DNA of 9,892 bases from JBAVQS01 sp049694275. GTDB taxonomy: Bacteria > Chloroflexota > Anaerolineae > UBA4142 > SHND01. The stretch is taken from contig JBAVQS010000388.1 in the NCBI GenBank assembly GCA_049694275.1, positions 1-9,892 on the forward strand. Direction: 5' to 3'. The position numbers and the translations under genes are program-made. The notes beneath the pieces are model-generated. The model made no database searches. It saw nothing but the letters and a program-made list of their open reading frames with translations, and was not told where the DNA came from. Of this stretch, positions 1-7,034 are shown one piece after another (positions within the stretch are counted from its first letter, which is position 1; each line of letters begins with the position of its first letter).

Positions 1-56
1 ACCGGTACAGCCGTTACGCCCGGCGTTTCGGCGCTCGCACCGCCGGCGCAAAGTGT

Positions 57-120
57 GCACGATGTCGTTGGACTCGGCCAAGTTAACGAAATCGAAAAAA
101 TGAGCACGATGTCGTTGGAC
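57..120. repeat. 17-bp direct repeat upstream of livK
   Basis: The 17-mer GCACGATGTCGTTGGAC occurs at 57-73 and again at 104-120, 47 bp apart. Allowing one mismatch, the match extends to 20 bp (54-73 and 101-120). Both copies lie in the leader of the substrate-binding lipoprotein gene. The 47-bp period is about four and a half helical turns, so the copies lie roughly on opposite faces of the helix. Each copy contains TTGGAC, a weak -35-like hexamer, but I see no convincing -10 hexamer 16-18 bp downstream of either. The copies may be regulator half-sites, a recent small duplication, or a promoter duplication. The repeat is directly visible; the function is unknown. Confidence 0.7.
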
Positions 121-126
121 ACGACA
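110..126. promoter_or_regulatory. Possible operator: 6-bp perfect dyad TGTCGT-N5-ACGACA
   Basis: TGTCGT at 110-115 is followed by five bases and by its exact reverse complement ACGACA at 121-126. The dyad overlaps the second copy of the 17-bp repeat and ends 29 bp before the GGAGGAGG ribosome-binding site (156-163) of the binding-protein gene. The upstream copy (63-79) keeps the left arm but has TCGGCC in place of the right arm, so it is only a half-palindrome. A 17-bp interrupted palindrome is a typical size for a dimeric repressor site. In RNA it would be only a weak hairpin. No regulator gene for it is present in the window. Confidence 0.4.
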
Positions 127-169
127 AATAGGCTGTCTCCCAAACCTTTCGATTCGGAGGAGGATTCTC

Positions 170-1495
170 ATGTCCCGTTCATTCCTGCGATTCGCGTTCC
201 TGCTCGTGCTCCTGGCCTTCGGCGCGGCGCTCCTGGCCGCGTGCAATAGCGGCGCCGCCACACAAACGGCTGCGCCGCCCACCGCGGCGCCCGCCTCCAC
301 CAGCGCGCCCGCGGCCGGCAATGCCAAAAAGATCGTTATCGGCTTTACCACCTCCCAAACCGGTTCACTCAACGTCGAATCCACCCGCCAGCTTCACGGC
401 CTGCAACTGTGGCTCGACAATGTGCAAAAGGCGGGCGGCATCAAGCTCAAGGACGGCACGGTCCTGATGCCCGACATCAAGTTTTACGACGACGAGAGCA
501 AGACCGATCGCGTCCAGCAGCTCTATACCAAACTCATCAACGACGACAAGGTGGATTTTCTCATCTCGCCGTATAGCAGCGGCCTGGCCAAAACTGCGGC
601 CGTCGTCACCGAACAGAATGGCAAGGTCATGGTCACGACCGGCGCGGCGGATGATACCACGATGGAACAGGGGTACAAGGCAACCTTCCAGTTGTACACC
701 CCAGGCAGCCGCTATCTCGCCGGCGCCATAGATCTGTTCCAACAGCTCAGCCCCAATAGCAAGAACATTGCCATCGTCTATGAGACCGATGCGTTCTCGA
801 CCGGCGTCGCCAAGGCGGCGCAGGACTATGCCAAGACCAAGGGCTACAACATCGTCCTCTTTGAAGGTTATGCGGGCACGACTACCGACTTTGCGCCCCT
901 CATCAACAAGATCACGGCGGCAAATCCCGATGCCATCATCGGCGGCGGCCACTTTGATAACGGCAGCACGTTGACCAAGCAGTTGTACGACAAAAAGGTT
1001 TCCGTCAAGATGCTGGCGCTCGTCGTGGCCCCGGCCGAAGCCACCTTCTCCAAGATCGGCGACGGCGCGAACAATGTTCTCGGCCCCAGCCAGTGGGAGC
1101 CGCAGGTCACGTTCACCTCCGCCACCGCCCAGGCGGCGAACCTGCCGTGGTATGGAATCGCGAACGCGGATTTCATCAGCCAGTACAAGGCCAAGTTCAA
1201 CGAAGACCCCTCCTATCATTCGGCGGGCGGCTATGCGGCGGGCCTGCTCTTGCAAAAGGCGATCGAGGATGCGGGCAGCACCGATCCCACCGCGGTGACC
1301 GCCGCCTTTGACAAGTTCGACCTTTTGACCTTTTTCGGGCATATCAAATTCTCGACCGATGCCAAGACGCACGGCAAGCAGGTCGGGCATGACATGGTCC
1401 TGATCCAGTGGCAAAAGGCCGCGTCCGGCGACCTGGGCAAGCAGATCGTATTCCCGCTCAACGCCAAGACGGCAGACGCTCAACTCAAACAATAG
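170..1495 (+). CDS. livK: Branched-chain amino acid-type ABC transporter substrate-binding lipoprotein (LivK-like)
   Basis: This 441-residue protein captures the substrate outside the membrane and delivers it to the permeases encoded just downstream. A hydrophobic signal (about residues 6-24) ends in the lipobox L-A-A-C with Cys25 as the predicted lipidation site. An Ala/Thr/Pro/Ser-rich linker follows (about 28-52). The mature periplasmic-binding-protein type I (Peripla_BP_6) fold starts near KIVIGFTTSQTG (54-65) and runs to the C-terminus, where HDMVLIQWQ is a characteristic closing strand. The length is normal for the family. The start is set by GGAGGAGG at 156-163, six bases before the ATG. 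The family assignment and operon position make an amino acid the likeliest ligand. Related proteins bind urea, amides or aromatic compounds, so the ligand cannot be fixed from sequence. It is separated from the permeases by an unusual 119-bp spacer. Confidence 0.92.
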   Translation: MSRSFLRFAFLLVLLAFGAALLAACNSGAATQTAAPPTAAPASTSAPAAGNAKKIVIGFTTSQTGSLNVESTRQLHGLQLWLDNVQKAGGIKLKDGTVLMPDIKFYDDESKTDRVQQLYTKLINDDKVDFLISPYSSGLAKTAAVVTEQNGKVMVTTGAADDTTMEQGYKATFQLYTPGSRYLAGAIDLFQQLSPNSKNIAIVYETDAFSTGVAKAAQDYAKTKGYNIVLFEGYAGTTTDFAPLINKITAANPDAIIGGGHFDNGSTLTKQLYDKKVSVKMLALVVAPAEATFSKIGDGANNVLGPSQWEPQVTFTSATAQAANLPWYGIANADFISQYKAKFNEDPSYHSAGGYAAGLLLQKAIEDAGSTDPTAVTAAFDKFDLLTFFGHIKFSTDAKTHGKQVGHDMVLIQWQKAASGDLGKQIVFPLNAKTADAQLKQ

Positions 1496-1501
1496 CTTGT
1501 C

Positions 1502-1599
1502 AGTCGACTCGTCGAATAGCGCGCCGGTCAGATAGTTGGATGACCTGAGCCTGAACGCCATCCAACTATCTGGCTATCCAACTATCCGACTACTCGGCT
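1502..1599. repeat. Degenerate 8-bp tandem repeats in the livK-livH spacer
   Basis: Five consecutive 8-bp units fill 1560-1599: ATCCAACT, ATCTGGCT, ATCCAACT, ATCCGACT and ACTCGGCT, giving the consensus ATCCRRCT. Positions 1 (A), 7 (C) and 8 (T) are invariant. The opposite strand across 1526-1541 carries two further units (ATCCAACT then ATCTGACC). The opposite strand across 1502-1517 carries two weaker ones (ATTCGACG, AGTCGACT). The whole 119-bp non-coding gap is therefore largely made of one octamer in both orientations. As far as I recall, short degenerate intergenic repeats of this style are common in Chloroflexota genomes. They are not genes and show no CRISPR spacing. Confidence 0.7.
1529..1572 (+). 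promoter_or_regulatory. Stable hairpin between livK and livH
   Basis: CAGATAGTTGGATG (1529-1542) is exactly complementary to CATCCAACTATCTG (1559-1572), giving a 14-bp stem with a 16-nt loop. Flanking G-U and G-C pairs could lengthen it by two or three. No U-tract follows, so it is not a classical intrinsic terminator. In an operon where the binding protein is needed in excess over the membrane parts, such a structure could protect the 3' end of the upstream message or partly attenuate read-through, as known for the malE-malF REP element. A shorter competing pairing, GGTCA (1526-1530) with TGACC (1541-1545), uses the same left arm. The structure is seen; the role is inferred. Confidence 0.6.
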
Positions 1600-1614
1600 G
1601 GCGATTATTCAATT

Positions 1615-2475
1615 ATGGGTCTTGAAGCTCTCCTCGCATCCGGCATCGACGGATTGATGCTCGGCTTTGTCTATGGCCTCGCGGCGATGGGATTGACGCT
1701 CATCTTTGGCGTCATGAAGGTCATCAACCTCGCCCATGGCTCGACCATCGCCGCCGGCATGTTCGCCGTCTATCTCATCAGCAACTATCTCGGGATCAAT
1801 CCTTATCTCGCCCTCGTCATGGTCCCAGTCCTCGGCCTCGCCGTGGGCATCGCCATCTATTTCATCGCCGTCCATCGTGTCATCAACGCGCCCGAGCTCA
1901 CCACCCTGCTCTCGACCTTTTCCGTCAACCTCATGCTCATCGGCCTGGGTACGGTGCTGCTGACTACCAACACCTTTTCGCTCGACGTGAGCCTCGGCAC
2001 ATTCCAGAGCGGCAAGGTGAGCATCCTGGGCACGCGCGTCGTCGCGGTCCTCATCGCCACGCTCATCGCCGTCGGCCTCTACTTGTTCCTTTACCGGACC
2101 CGCACTGGCAAATCCATTCGCGCCGTGGCGAACAATCGCGCCGCCGCCGAGCTCATGGGCATCAACACCACGGCCATGCTGGCCCTGAGTTTTGGCGTAG
2201 GCATCATGCTCGCCATGACCTCCGGCGGGCTCATCTCGACCCTCTTTTCGTTCACCATCCTGAGCGGCGCGACTTATGAGCTCAAGAGTTTCGTCATCGT
2301 CGTTCTCGGCGGACTGGGAAACCCGACCGGTGCGCTCGTCGGCGGCATCCTCCTCGGCCTGCTCGAAGGGGTCGCCACCCTGCTGCTTCCCGCGGCGTGG
2401 GTGCCCGTCATCGAATATATCCTCTTTGTCATCATTCTGCTTGTTCGCCCGCATGGGCTGTTCGGGACGCGCTGA
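1615..2475 (+). CDS. livH: Branched-chain amino acid-type ABC transporter permease (LivH-like)
   Basis: This is the first of two integral membrane subunits that form the translocation path; it is 286 residues long, normal for LivH. The N-terminus reads GIDGLMLGFVYGLAAMGLTLIFGVMKVINLAHG (10-42), the family's hallmark first segment, which makes the ATG at 1615 the natural start. Hydrophobic segments follow at about 45-60, 64-84, 97-116, 139-160, 186-212, 224-255 and 262-278. The cytoplasmic coupling loop RAVANNRAAAELMGIN (169-184) would contact an ATPase, and RPHGLFG closes the protein (278-284). The gene follows the spacer repeats and has no recognisable Shine-Dalgarno sequence before the ATG, where the sequence is AT-rich. 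It is followed six bases later by the partner permease. Confidence 0.93.
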   Translation: MGLEALLASGIDGLMLGFVYGLAAMGLTLIFGVMKVINLAHGSTIAAGMFAVYLISNYLGINPYLALVMVPVLGLAVGIAIYFIAVHRVINAPELTTLLSTFSVNLMLIGLGTVLLTTNTFSLDVSLGTFQSGKVSILGTRVVAVLIATLIAVGLYLFLYRTRTGKSIRAVANNRAAAELMGINTTAMLALSFGVGIMLAMTSGGLISTLFSFTILSGATYELKSFVIVVLGGLGNPTGALVGGILLGLLEGVATLLLPAAWVPVIEYILFVIILLVRPHGLFGTR

Positions 2476-2481
2476 TCGCTT

Positions 2482-3447
2482 ATGAAAAGTTGGCAGCAAC
2501 CTTTCCTCTGGCTTGCTCTGCTCCTCATCGCCGTCGTCGCCGCCTTGCCGATCCTTCTGGGCTCGGTCACCCTGCGCGAAGATCTCTTTTTGATTCTCGA
2601 GGTCGTGGTCTTTGCGTCCAGCGTCAATATCATTACCGGCTACACCGGCTATGTCAGTTTCGGGCATATTGTCTTTCTGGGGCTGGGCGGATATTTCGCC
2701 TTTTACCTGGTCATGAATCTGGGGATGCACTTTGCGGTTGCCGCGCTGATCGCGGGCATCGGGGCGAGCCTGTTTGCGCTCCTGCTCGGGTGGCCGATTC
2801 TACGGCTGCGCGGGTCCTATTTTGCGCTGGCGACCATCGGCATTAACGAAGCGGTCAGCGCCTTTATGAGTAACTTTGACCCGCTGGGCGGCTCGATCGG
2901 CATGACCTTTAATATGAGCATCTATGACGCCTATGGCGGCGCCAGGAATGCGGGGCAGTACGCCTATTACGCAATGACCGCGGTCGCGCTTCTCACCGTC
3001 GCGGCCAGCTTTATCGTCAAGAAATCGAAATTCGGGCTCGGGCTGATGGCAATTCGCGAGGACCAGGACGAGGCGCGCGTGCTCGGCATCAACCCCGCCC
3101 GCTACAAGCTCATGGCGTATGTCATCTCGGCTTTCTTTCCCGCCCTCGCCGGCGCCATCTTTTATTTCAAGCAGGGGACGATCGATCCGGGCGCGTTTCC
3201 ACTCCTCTCTTCGATCGAGGGCCTGGTGATGATGATGCTCGGCGGCTATGGCACGGTCTCCGGACCGATTATCGGCGCTGTGCTCTACGACCGCCTGCGT
3301 GAGACACTCTTGACCTCTGATTTTTTTAGCTCCTTCCACCTCTTTATCGCCGGCGCCCTGCTGCTGGTCATCGTCCTGTTCATCACGGCGGGGGTGGTCG
3401 GCTTTTTACGGCAGCGCTTTCCGATGCTGCGGAGGGTGCTGGAATGA
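2482..3447 (+). CDS. livM: Branched-chain amino acid-type ABC transporter permease (LivM-like)
   Basis: This is the second membrane subunit, which pairs with the LivH-like protein. It has 321 residues, within the LivM range. A first hydrophobic helix spans about 8-27. The LivM signature GYTGYVSFGH lies at 53-62 and LRLRGSYFALATIG at 107-120. The coupling loop AIREDQDEARVLGIN sits at 190-204. GLVMMMLGGYGTVSGPIIGAVL (247-268) is the conserved C-terminal membrane segment, and a final helix lies at about 287-308. The gene begins six bases after the livH stop with no clear Shine-Dalgarno sequence, so translational coupling to livH is likely. Its stop overlaps the next start in an ATGA at 3444-3447. 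Confidence 0.93.
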   Translation: MKSWQQPFLWLALLLIAVVAALPILLGSVTLREDLFLILEVVVFASSVNIITGYTGYVSFGHIVFLGLGGYFAFYLVMNLGMHFAVAALIAGIGASLFALLLGWPILRLRGSYFALATIGINEAVSAFMSNFDPLGGSIGMTFNMSIYDAYGGARNAGQYAYYAMTAVALLTVAASFIVKKSKFGLGLMAIREDQDEARVLGINPARYKLMAYVISAFFPALAGAIFYFKQGTIDPGAFPLLSSIEGLVMMMLGGYGTVSGPIIGAVLYDRLRETLLTSDFFSSFHLFIAGALLLVIVLFITAGVVGFLRQRFPMLRRVLE

Positions 3448-4193
3448 TTCTCGAAGTCAAGGATATCAGCATCCGCTTTGGCGGTCTCCATGCGCTGGAG
3501 AAGGTCGCCTTTTCCGTCCAGGAGCGCGAAATCTTTGGCGTGATCGGCCCCAACGGCGCGGGCAAGACCACCCTCTTTAATGTGATCGACGGCGTCTATG
3601 CCCCACAGTCCGGCAAGGTGCTGTTCAACGGGGAGAATATTACCGGGATGCCGCCGAACGTCCTCGCCCGCCGCGGGATCGCCCGGACGCACCAGATCGT
3701 TCGGCCCCTGGGCGAGCTGACCGTCAAGGAGAACGTGATCGTCGGCGCCTGCTTTGGCAGCGAGAACCTCTCCCTCTCGGCCGCCGCGCCGGTTGCCGAC
3801 GAGGTCCTGAAATTCGTCGGGCTGAACGAGCAGAGCGACCTGTCGGCGAGCAAGCTGAATGTCGCACACAAGAAACGGCTCGAGATGGCACGCGCCCTCG
3901 CCGCGCGCCCGCGGCTCCTGCTCCTCGACGAGGTGCTGGCGGGCTTGAATCCCAGCGAAGTCGCTGAGATGCTCACCGTCATTCGCCAGATTCGCGAACA
4001 GGGGGTCACGGTCCTCATGATCGAGCACCTGATGCAGGCCATCATGAACGTCTCGGACCGACTCGTCGCGCTCGATTATGGCAAGACCATCGCCGAAGGG
4101 ACGCCGCAAGAGGTGACCAATCACCCCAGGGTCATCGAAGCCTACCTGGGAGACCCGAAAATCGCGCAGCGCTTTTTGGAGGGGAATCCATGA
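3444..4193 (+). CDS. livG: ABC transporter ATP-binding protein, LivG-like, with non-canonical signature motif
   Basis: This is one of two ATPases that power the transporter at the inner face of the membrane; it has 249 residues, typical for LivG. Walker A GPNGAGKT is at 35-42, the Q-loop Gln is Q84 in RTHQIVRP, Walker B LLLLD is at 158-162 with catalytic Glu163, and the switch His is H195. The ABC signature, normally LSGGQ or LSYGQ, reads LNVAH at 138-142, immediately before KKRLEMARAL. It therefore lacks the usual Ser-Gly-Gly. The frame and surrounding motifs are intact, so this is not a frameshift. The C-terminal extension NHPRVIEAYLG (226-236) is the LivG/LivF-type tail. GGAGGG at 3431-3436 lies seven bases before the ATG, and the gene overlaps livM and livF by four bases each. 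Confidence 0.93.
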   Translation: MILEVKDISIRFGGLHALEKVAFSVQEREIFGVIGPNGAGKTTLFNVIDGVYAPQSGKVLFNGENITGMPPNVLARRGIARTHQIVRPLGELTVKENVIVGACFGSENLSLSAAAPVADEVLKFVGLNEQSDLSASKLNVAHKKRLEMARALAARPRLLLLDEVLAGLNPSEVAEMLTVIRQIREQGVTVLMIEHLMQAIMNVSDRLVALDYGKTIAEGTPQEVTNHPRVIEAYLGDPKIAQRFLEGNP

Positions 4194-4900
4194 GCATGCT
4201 AGAGGTGCACGGCGTCGAATCCGGTTACGGCGAGGTGCAAATCCTCTGGGGCGTAACCCTCGGCCTCGAACAGGGGAAACTGACCACCCTCGTGGGGGCG
4301 AACGGTAGCGGCAAGACCACCCTGCTCCGCGCCATCACCGGACTGCTCCATACATGGAAAGGGACCGTCACCTTTGAGGGCAAGGATGTGACGCGGGTCT
4401 CGCCCCACGAAAAAGCGGATATGGGCATCGTCATGGTCCCGGAGGGGCGTCAACTCTTTACCGACATGACCGTGCTGGAAAACCTGGAGCTCGGCGCGAC
4501 GCCGGGCCATGCGCGCGCTGAATACCAGCAGACGCTCGACTGGGTATTCGAGCTCTTTCCCCGGCTCAAGGAGCGCACCAAACAGGTGTCGGGCACGATG
4601 AGCGGCGGCGAACAGCAGATGCTCGCGATCGCCCGCGGCCTCATGAGCAAGCCCAAGGTCCTCATGTTTGACGAGCTCTCGCTCGGCCTCTCGCCGCTGC
4701 TCGTCCTCAACCTCTTCGAGATCCTCAACAAATTAAAGTCGCAGGGCTATACCATGCTCCTCGTGGAGCAAAACATCCAGATGGCGCTCGCGGTGAGCGA
4801 TTACGCCTACGTCATGAGCCACGGCCGAATCGAAATCCAGGGCACGGCGCACGAGGTGCGCCAGCGCCCCGATGTGAAAAAGGCCTACCTCGGCGTCTAA
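4190..4900 (+). CDS. livF: Branched-chain amino acid-type ABC transporter ATP-binding protein (LivF-like)
   Basis: This is the second ATPase of the transporter, with 236 residues, normal for LivF. Walker A GANGSGKT is at 36-43, the Q-loop is in PEGRQLF (Q88), and the signature MSGGE at 137-141 is canonical. Walker B VLMFD (157-161) is followed by Glu162. The switch position reads LVEQN with Gln194 in place of His, which is usual for LivF proteins. The tail RPDVKKAYLGV (226-236) is characteristic of the family. GGAGGGG at 4178-4184 precedes the ATG at 4190 by five bases. A second in-frame ATG at 4196 is possible, but the first fits the ATGA overlap with livG. It is the last gene of the operon. 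The 63 bases to the convergent kinase gene hold no clear terminator. Confidence 0.93.
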   Translation: MSMLEVHGVESGYGEVQILWGVTLGLEQGKLTTLVGANGSGKTTLLRAITGLLHTWKGTVTFEGKDVTRVSPHEKADMGIVMVPEGRQLFTDMTVLENLELGATPGHARAEYQQTLDWVFELFPRLKERTKQVSGTMSGGEQQMLAIARGLMSKPKVLMFDELSLGLSPLLVLNLFEILNKLKSQGYTMLLVEQNIQMALAVSDYAYVMSHGRIEIQGTAHEVRQRPDVKKAYLGV

Positions 4901-4963
4901 TCGTCTGCGTTTGCGCAAATCCATGGACCCTTTTGCGAGAGCCCCATCCCGTGCGGCAGCATG

Positions 4964-6331
4964 TCAACGCGCCACCCCATCATCCGGTTCCGGGAACTCG
5001 ATCACAAATGTCGCACCCTGCCCGGGGCGGCTCTCTGCCCAGACCTTGCCGCCGTGCGCCTGTACAAATGCCTTAGCAATCGCCAGCCCGAGGCCCGAGT
5101 GCCCCTCCTGGCCATGCCGTGATAAATCAGCCCGGTAAAAGCGGTCAAAGACCCGCTCCAGCTCATCTGCCGGAATCCCCTCGCCCGAGTCCGTGACCTC
5201 GAAATGCATTCGGTTCCCCGACAACCGCGCGGACAATTCCACCTCTCCCCCCTTCGGGGTAAAACGCAACGCGTTGCTCACCAGATTACCCAACACCTGG
5301 AGCATGCGGGTCTCGTCCAGCGAGAGGGTGGGCAAATCAGCCGGCGCGTGGACAGAGACAGTCACCCCTTTTTGCCCGGCTTCCTGGGCGTAACGTGCAG
5401 CCACATGATTGAGCAGGTCAACCGGCAAGAGGGGCTGGCGGTTCAGGGTGAGCGCGCCGGCCTCAGCCAGCGAGAGGGTACGGAGCTCGTCCACGATCTG
5501 CTCCAGGTGCTGGACCTCGTAATGAACGGCATTGAGACGGGCGGGCGTCGCGCTGAGATCGCCGGCGCGCATCGCCTCGATATAGCCGCCGATGACGGTG
5601 AGCGGGTTGCGCAGTTCATGCGCGATATCGGCCGTCATCTGCCGGCGCACCTGATCGGCGCGGACCAACTCGGCGCTCATCTGATTGAATGCGCGCCCCA
5701 ACTCCCCGACCTCGTCGGCGGCGCCGGCATTGACCGTTTGCGCCAGATTCCCTTTGGACATGCGCCGGGCCGCATCCGTCAATTCGAGGACGGGGCGGGT
5801 GATTGTGCGCGCAAGGAGAATGCCCAGTAGCACCGCCGCGAGCGCGCCGCCCACCGCGGCGATCGCCAACGCCCAGGCCGTTGTCTGCATAAACTGCTCC
5901 TGGGCGCGATTTCGGGGCGGCGCAAGCTGGCGCGGCAGGGAAATAGCAATCACCTGGCCGTTTACCTTGATCGGCGTGCCCGAGGCCAAAATCTCGGGCG
6001 GGACCTGCTGGCCGGCGCGATAACCTTCTGCCGTGAGCAGGACCACGCCCTGGGGGTCGGTGAGCCCGGTGGGGAAGAGGCGCGCGGATTCGCCGGCCAC
6101 GGTCGCGGCCTGCAAACGCTCTCGCAGCGCGGCGTCGATACCGACGAGGTCGCCATGGGCGGAATAGTAATCGCTTACAAAGGCGACAAAGTTGCTGGTC
6201 GCCTCCTGGGAGACGAGCCGGTTGAACTCGATGGATGCAACTACCGCCGAAGCCAGCGCGACCAGGACGATCGCAAGGACGCTGACCGCCAGGAATGCGC
6301 CGATGAGCTTGTAGGTTAACGAGCGCCGCAT
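4964..6331 (-). CDS. Sensor histidine kinase (HAMP, HisKA, HATPase; BaeS-like architecture)
   Basis: This 455-residue membrane kinase should phosphorylate the response regulator encoded immediately upstream. In order it has: a first membrane helix at about 9-31; an extracytoplasmic sensor of about 120 residues (32-151) that I do not recognise; a second helix at about 152-175; and HAMP at about 176-228 (ITRPVLELTDAARRM and DEVGELGRAFNQM). The H-box is DIAHELRNPL with phospho-accepting His238. The N-box is NLVSNALRF (Asn353), G1 is DSGEGI (381-386), the F-box is FDRFYR (395-400) and G2 is GHSGLGLAI (410-418). All catalytic motifs are intact. The ATG at 6331 is chosen because it is one base after the regulator stop and preceded by AAGGAG (6341-6336). 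The longer in-frame extension upstream would sit antiparallel in the regulator's coding frame and carries no domain. The ligand is unknown; the neighbouring exporter suggests a membrane or drug stress signal. Confidence 0.93.
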   Translation of the reverse strand: MRRSLTYKLIGAFLAVSVLAIVLVALASAVVASIEFNRLVSQEATSNFVAFVSDYYSAHGDLVGIDAALRERLQAATVAGESARLFPTGLTDPQGVVLLTAEGYRAGQQVPPEILASGTPIKVNGQVIAISLPRQLAPPRNRAQEQFMQTTAWALAIAAVGGALAAVLLGILLARTITRPVLELTDAARRMSKGNLAQTVNAGAADEVGELGRAFNQMSAELVRADQVRRQMTADIAHELRNPLTVIGGYIEAMRAGDLSATPARLNAVHYEVQHLEQIVDELRTLSLAEAGALTLNRQPLLPVDLLNHVAARYAQEAGQKGVTVSVHAPADLPTLSLDETRMLQVLGNLVSNALRFTPKGGEVELSARLSGNRMHFEVTDSGEGIPADELERVFDRFYRADLSRHGQEGHSGLGLAIAKAFVQAHGGKVWAESRPGQGATFVIEFPEPDDGVAR

Positions 6332-6332
6332 T

Positions 6333-7028
6333 TCACTCCTTGTCTCGCTCGACCGCTGCCGAGAAACGATAGCCGGCGCCAAACACCGTCTCGATATAGC
6401 GTGGATTGGCGGGGTCGGGCTCGATCTTGGCGCGCAGGTTGCGAATGTGGACATCGACGGTGCGCCCGACCGAGGCAATGCCGCCCAGCACATCCAGGAG
6501 CTCGTCGCGGCTATAGACCCGTCCGGGCGCCGCCATCAGGGTCGCCAGAACGTCAAACTCGGAGAGGGTAAGACTCACCTCCCGACCGCCGGCGCGTACC
6601 GTGTGCGCCTCCTTATCGAGCTCCACATCCTCTATCCGCAGGACGTTGCTCGCCACCGGCAGTTGCCCAGCGCGCCGGAGCTGTGCGCGAATCCGGGCGA
6701 GGAGCTCGCGCAGCCCGAACGGCTTGGTGACGTAATCATCCGCCCCCAGTTCCAACCCCTGAACTTTGTCCGATTCCTCCAGTTTGGCTGTGAGCAAAAT
6801 GACCGGGACGCGCGACTCGCGGCGAAAAGCCGGTAAAAAGTGATAGCCGTCCATCTGCGGCATCATAATATCCAGCAGGACGAGGTCGGGCTTTTCATAG
6901 CGCGCCACATAAAGCGCTTCCTGTCCATCGGCCGCCGTCACGACCCGGAATCCCTGTGTGCTCAGATAATCCTGGAGCATTTCGCGCACGCTGAGTTTGT
7001 CGTCCACGACGAGAATCGTTTGGCTCAT
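6333..7028 (-). CDS. OmpR/PhoB-family response regulator
   Basis: This is a 231-residue DNA-binding regulator. The receiver domain (about 4-116) has the acidic pair D9/D10, phospho-acceptor D53 in LLDIMMP, T80 in VILLTA, and K102 in YVTKPF. The C-terminal winged helix (about 126-225) has LTLSEFDVLATL, the recognition-helix region GRTVDVHIRNLRAKIE (188-203) and the wing ending YIETVFGAGYRF (211-222). Length and spacing are standard for the family. It is followed after one base by its cognate kinase. Its start has no properly spaced Shine-Dalgarno sequence. A TAGAAT -10 hexamer ends six bases before the ATG, so the message may be leaderless. Two 11-bp-spaced direct half-sites lie just upstream of that hexamer, consistent with autoregulation. 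Confidence 0.95.
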   Translation of the reverse strand: MSQTILVVDDKLSVREMLQDYLSTQGFRVVTAADGQEALYVARYEKPDLVLLDIMMPQMDGYHFLPAFRRESRVPVILLTAKLEESDKVQGLELGADDYVTKPFGLRELLARIRAQLRRAGQLPVASNVLRIEDVELDKEAHTVRAGGREVSLTLSEFDVLATLMAAPGRVYSRDELLDVLGGIASVGRTVDVHIRNLRAKIEPDPANPRYIETVFGAGYRFSAAVERDKE

Positions 7029-7034
7029 GCCTCT

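Noticed and set aside
68..143. Sigma-70 promoter built on TTGGAC (68-73 or 115-120) for the liv operon
   Set aside because: No -10-like hexamer lies 16-18 bp downstream of either copy, so a promoter could not be supported although the hexamer is duplicated.
1..249. Forward open frame running from the window edge into the livK coding region (GTG at 55)
   Set aside because: It overlaps the lipoprotein signal-peptide region in another frame and has no ribosome-binding site or motif. Another forward frame ends at 101-103 with a basic tail and could be the end of an upstream gene, but too little is visible to call either.
365..1561. Long open frame on the minus strand opposite the binding-protein gene (398 codons)
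   Set aside because: It is antisense to an unmistakable lipoprotein gene, has a low-complexity Arg/Gly/Leu-rich translation with no domain, and comes from high-GC codon bias in the real frame.
1560..1599. CRISPR-like array in the livK-livH spacer
   Set aside because: The units are only 8 bp long, directly abutting and degenerate, with no spacers between repeats.
1609..2730. Long open frame on the minus strand opposite livH and the start of livM (373 codons)
   Set aside because: The translation is a hydrophilic Asp/Glu/Gly/His-rich shadow of membrane-protein codons, with no recognisable motif and no plausible start context.
4901..4963. Possible bidirectional terminator between livF and the convergent kinase gene
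   Set aside because: TTTGCGCAAA (4910-4919) is a perfect 10-bp palindrome but has no loop, and no U-tract follows on either strand. I see no convincing stem-loop terminator in this gap.
6332..6493. 54-codon N-terminal extension of the kinase frame upstream of 6331
   Set aside because: It lies wholly inside the regulator gene on the same strand and lacks a membrane or signal feature. The ATG at 6331 with AAGGAG upstream gives the expected MRRSLTYKL start before the first membrane helix.
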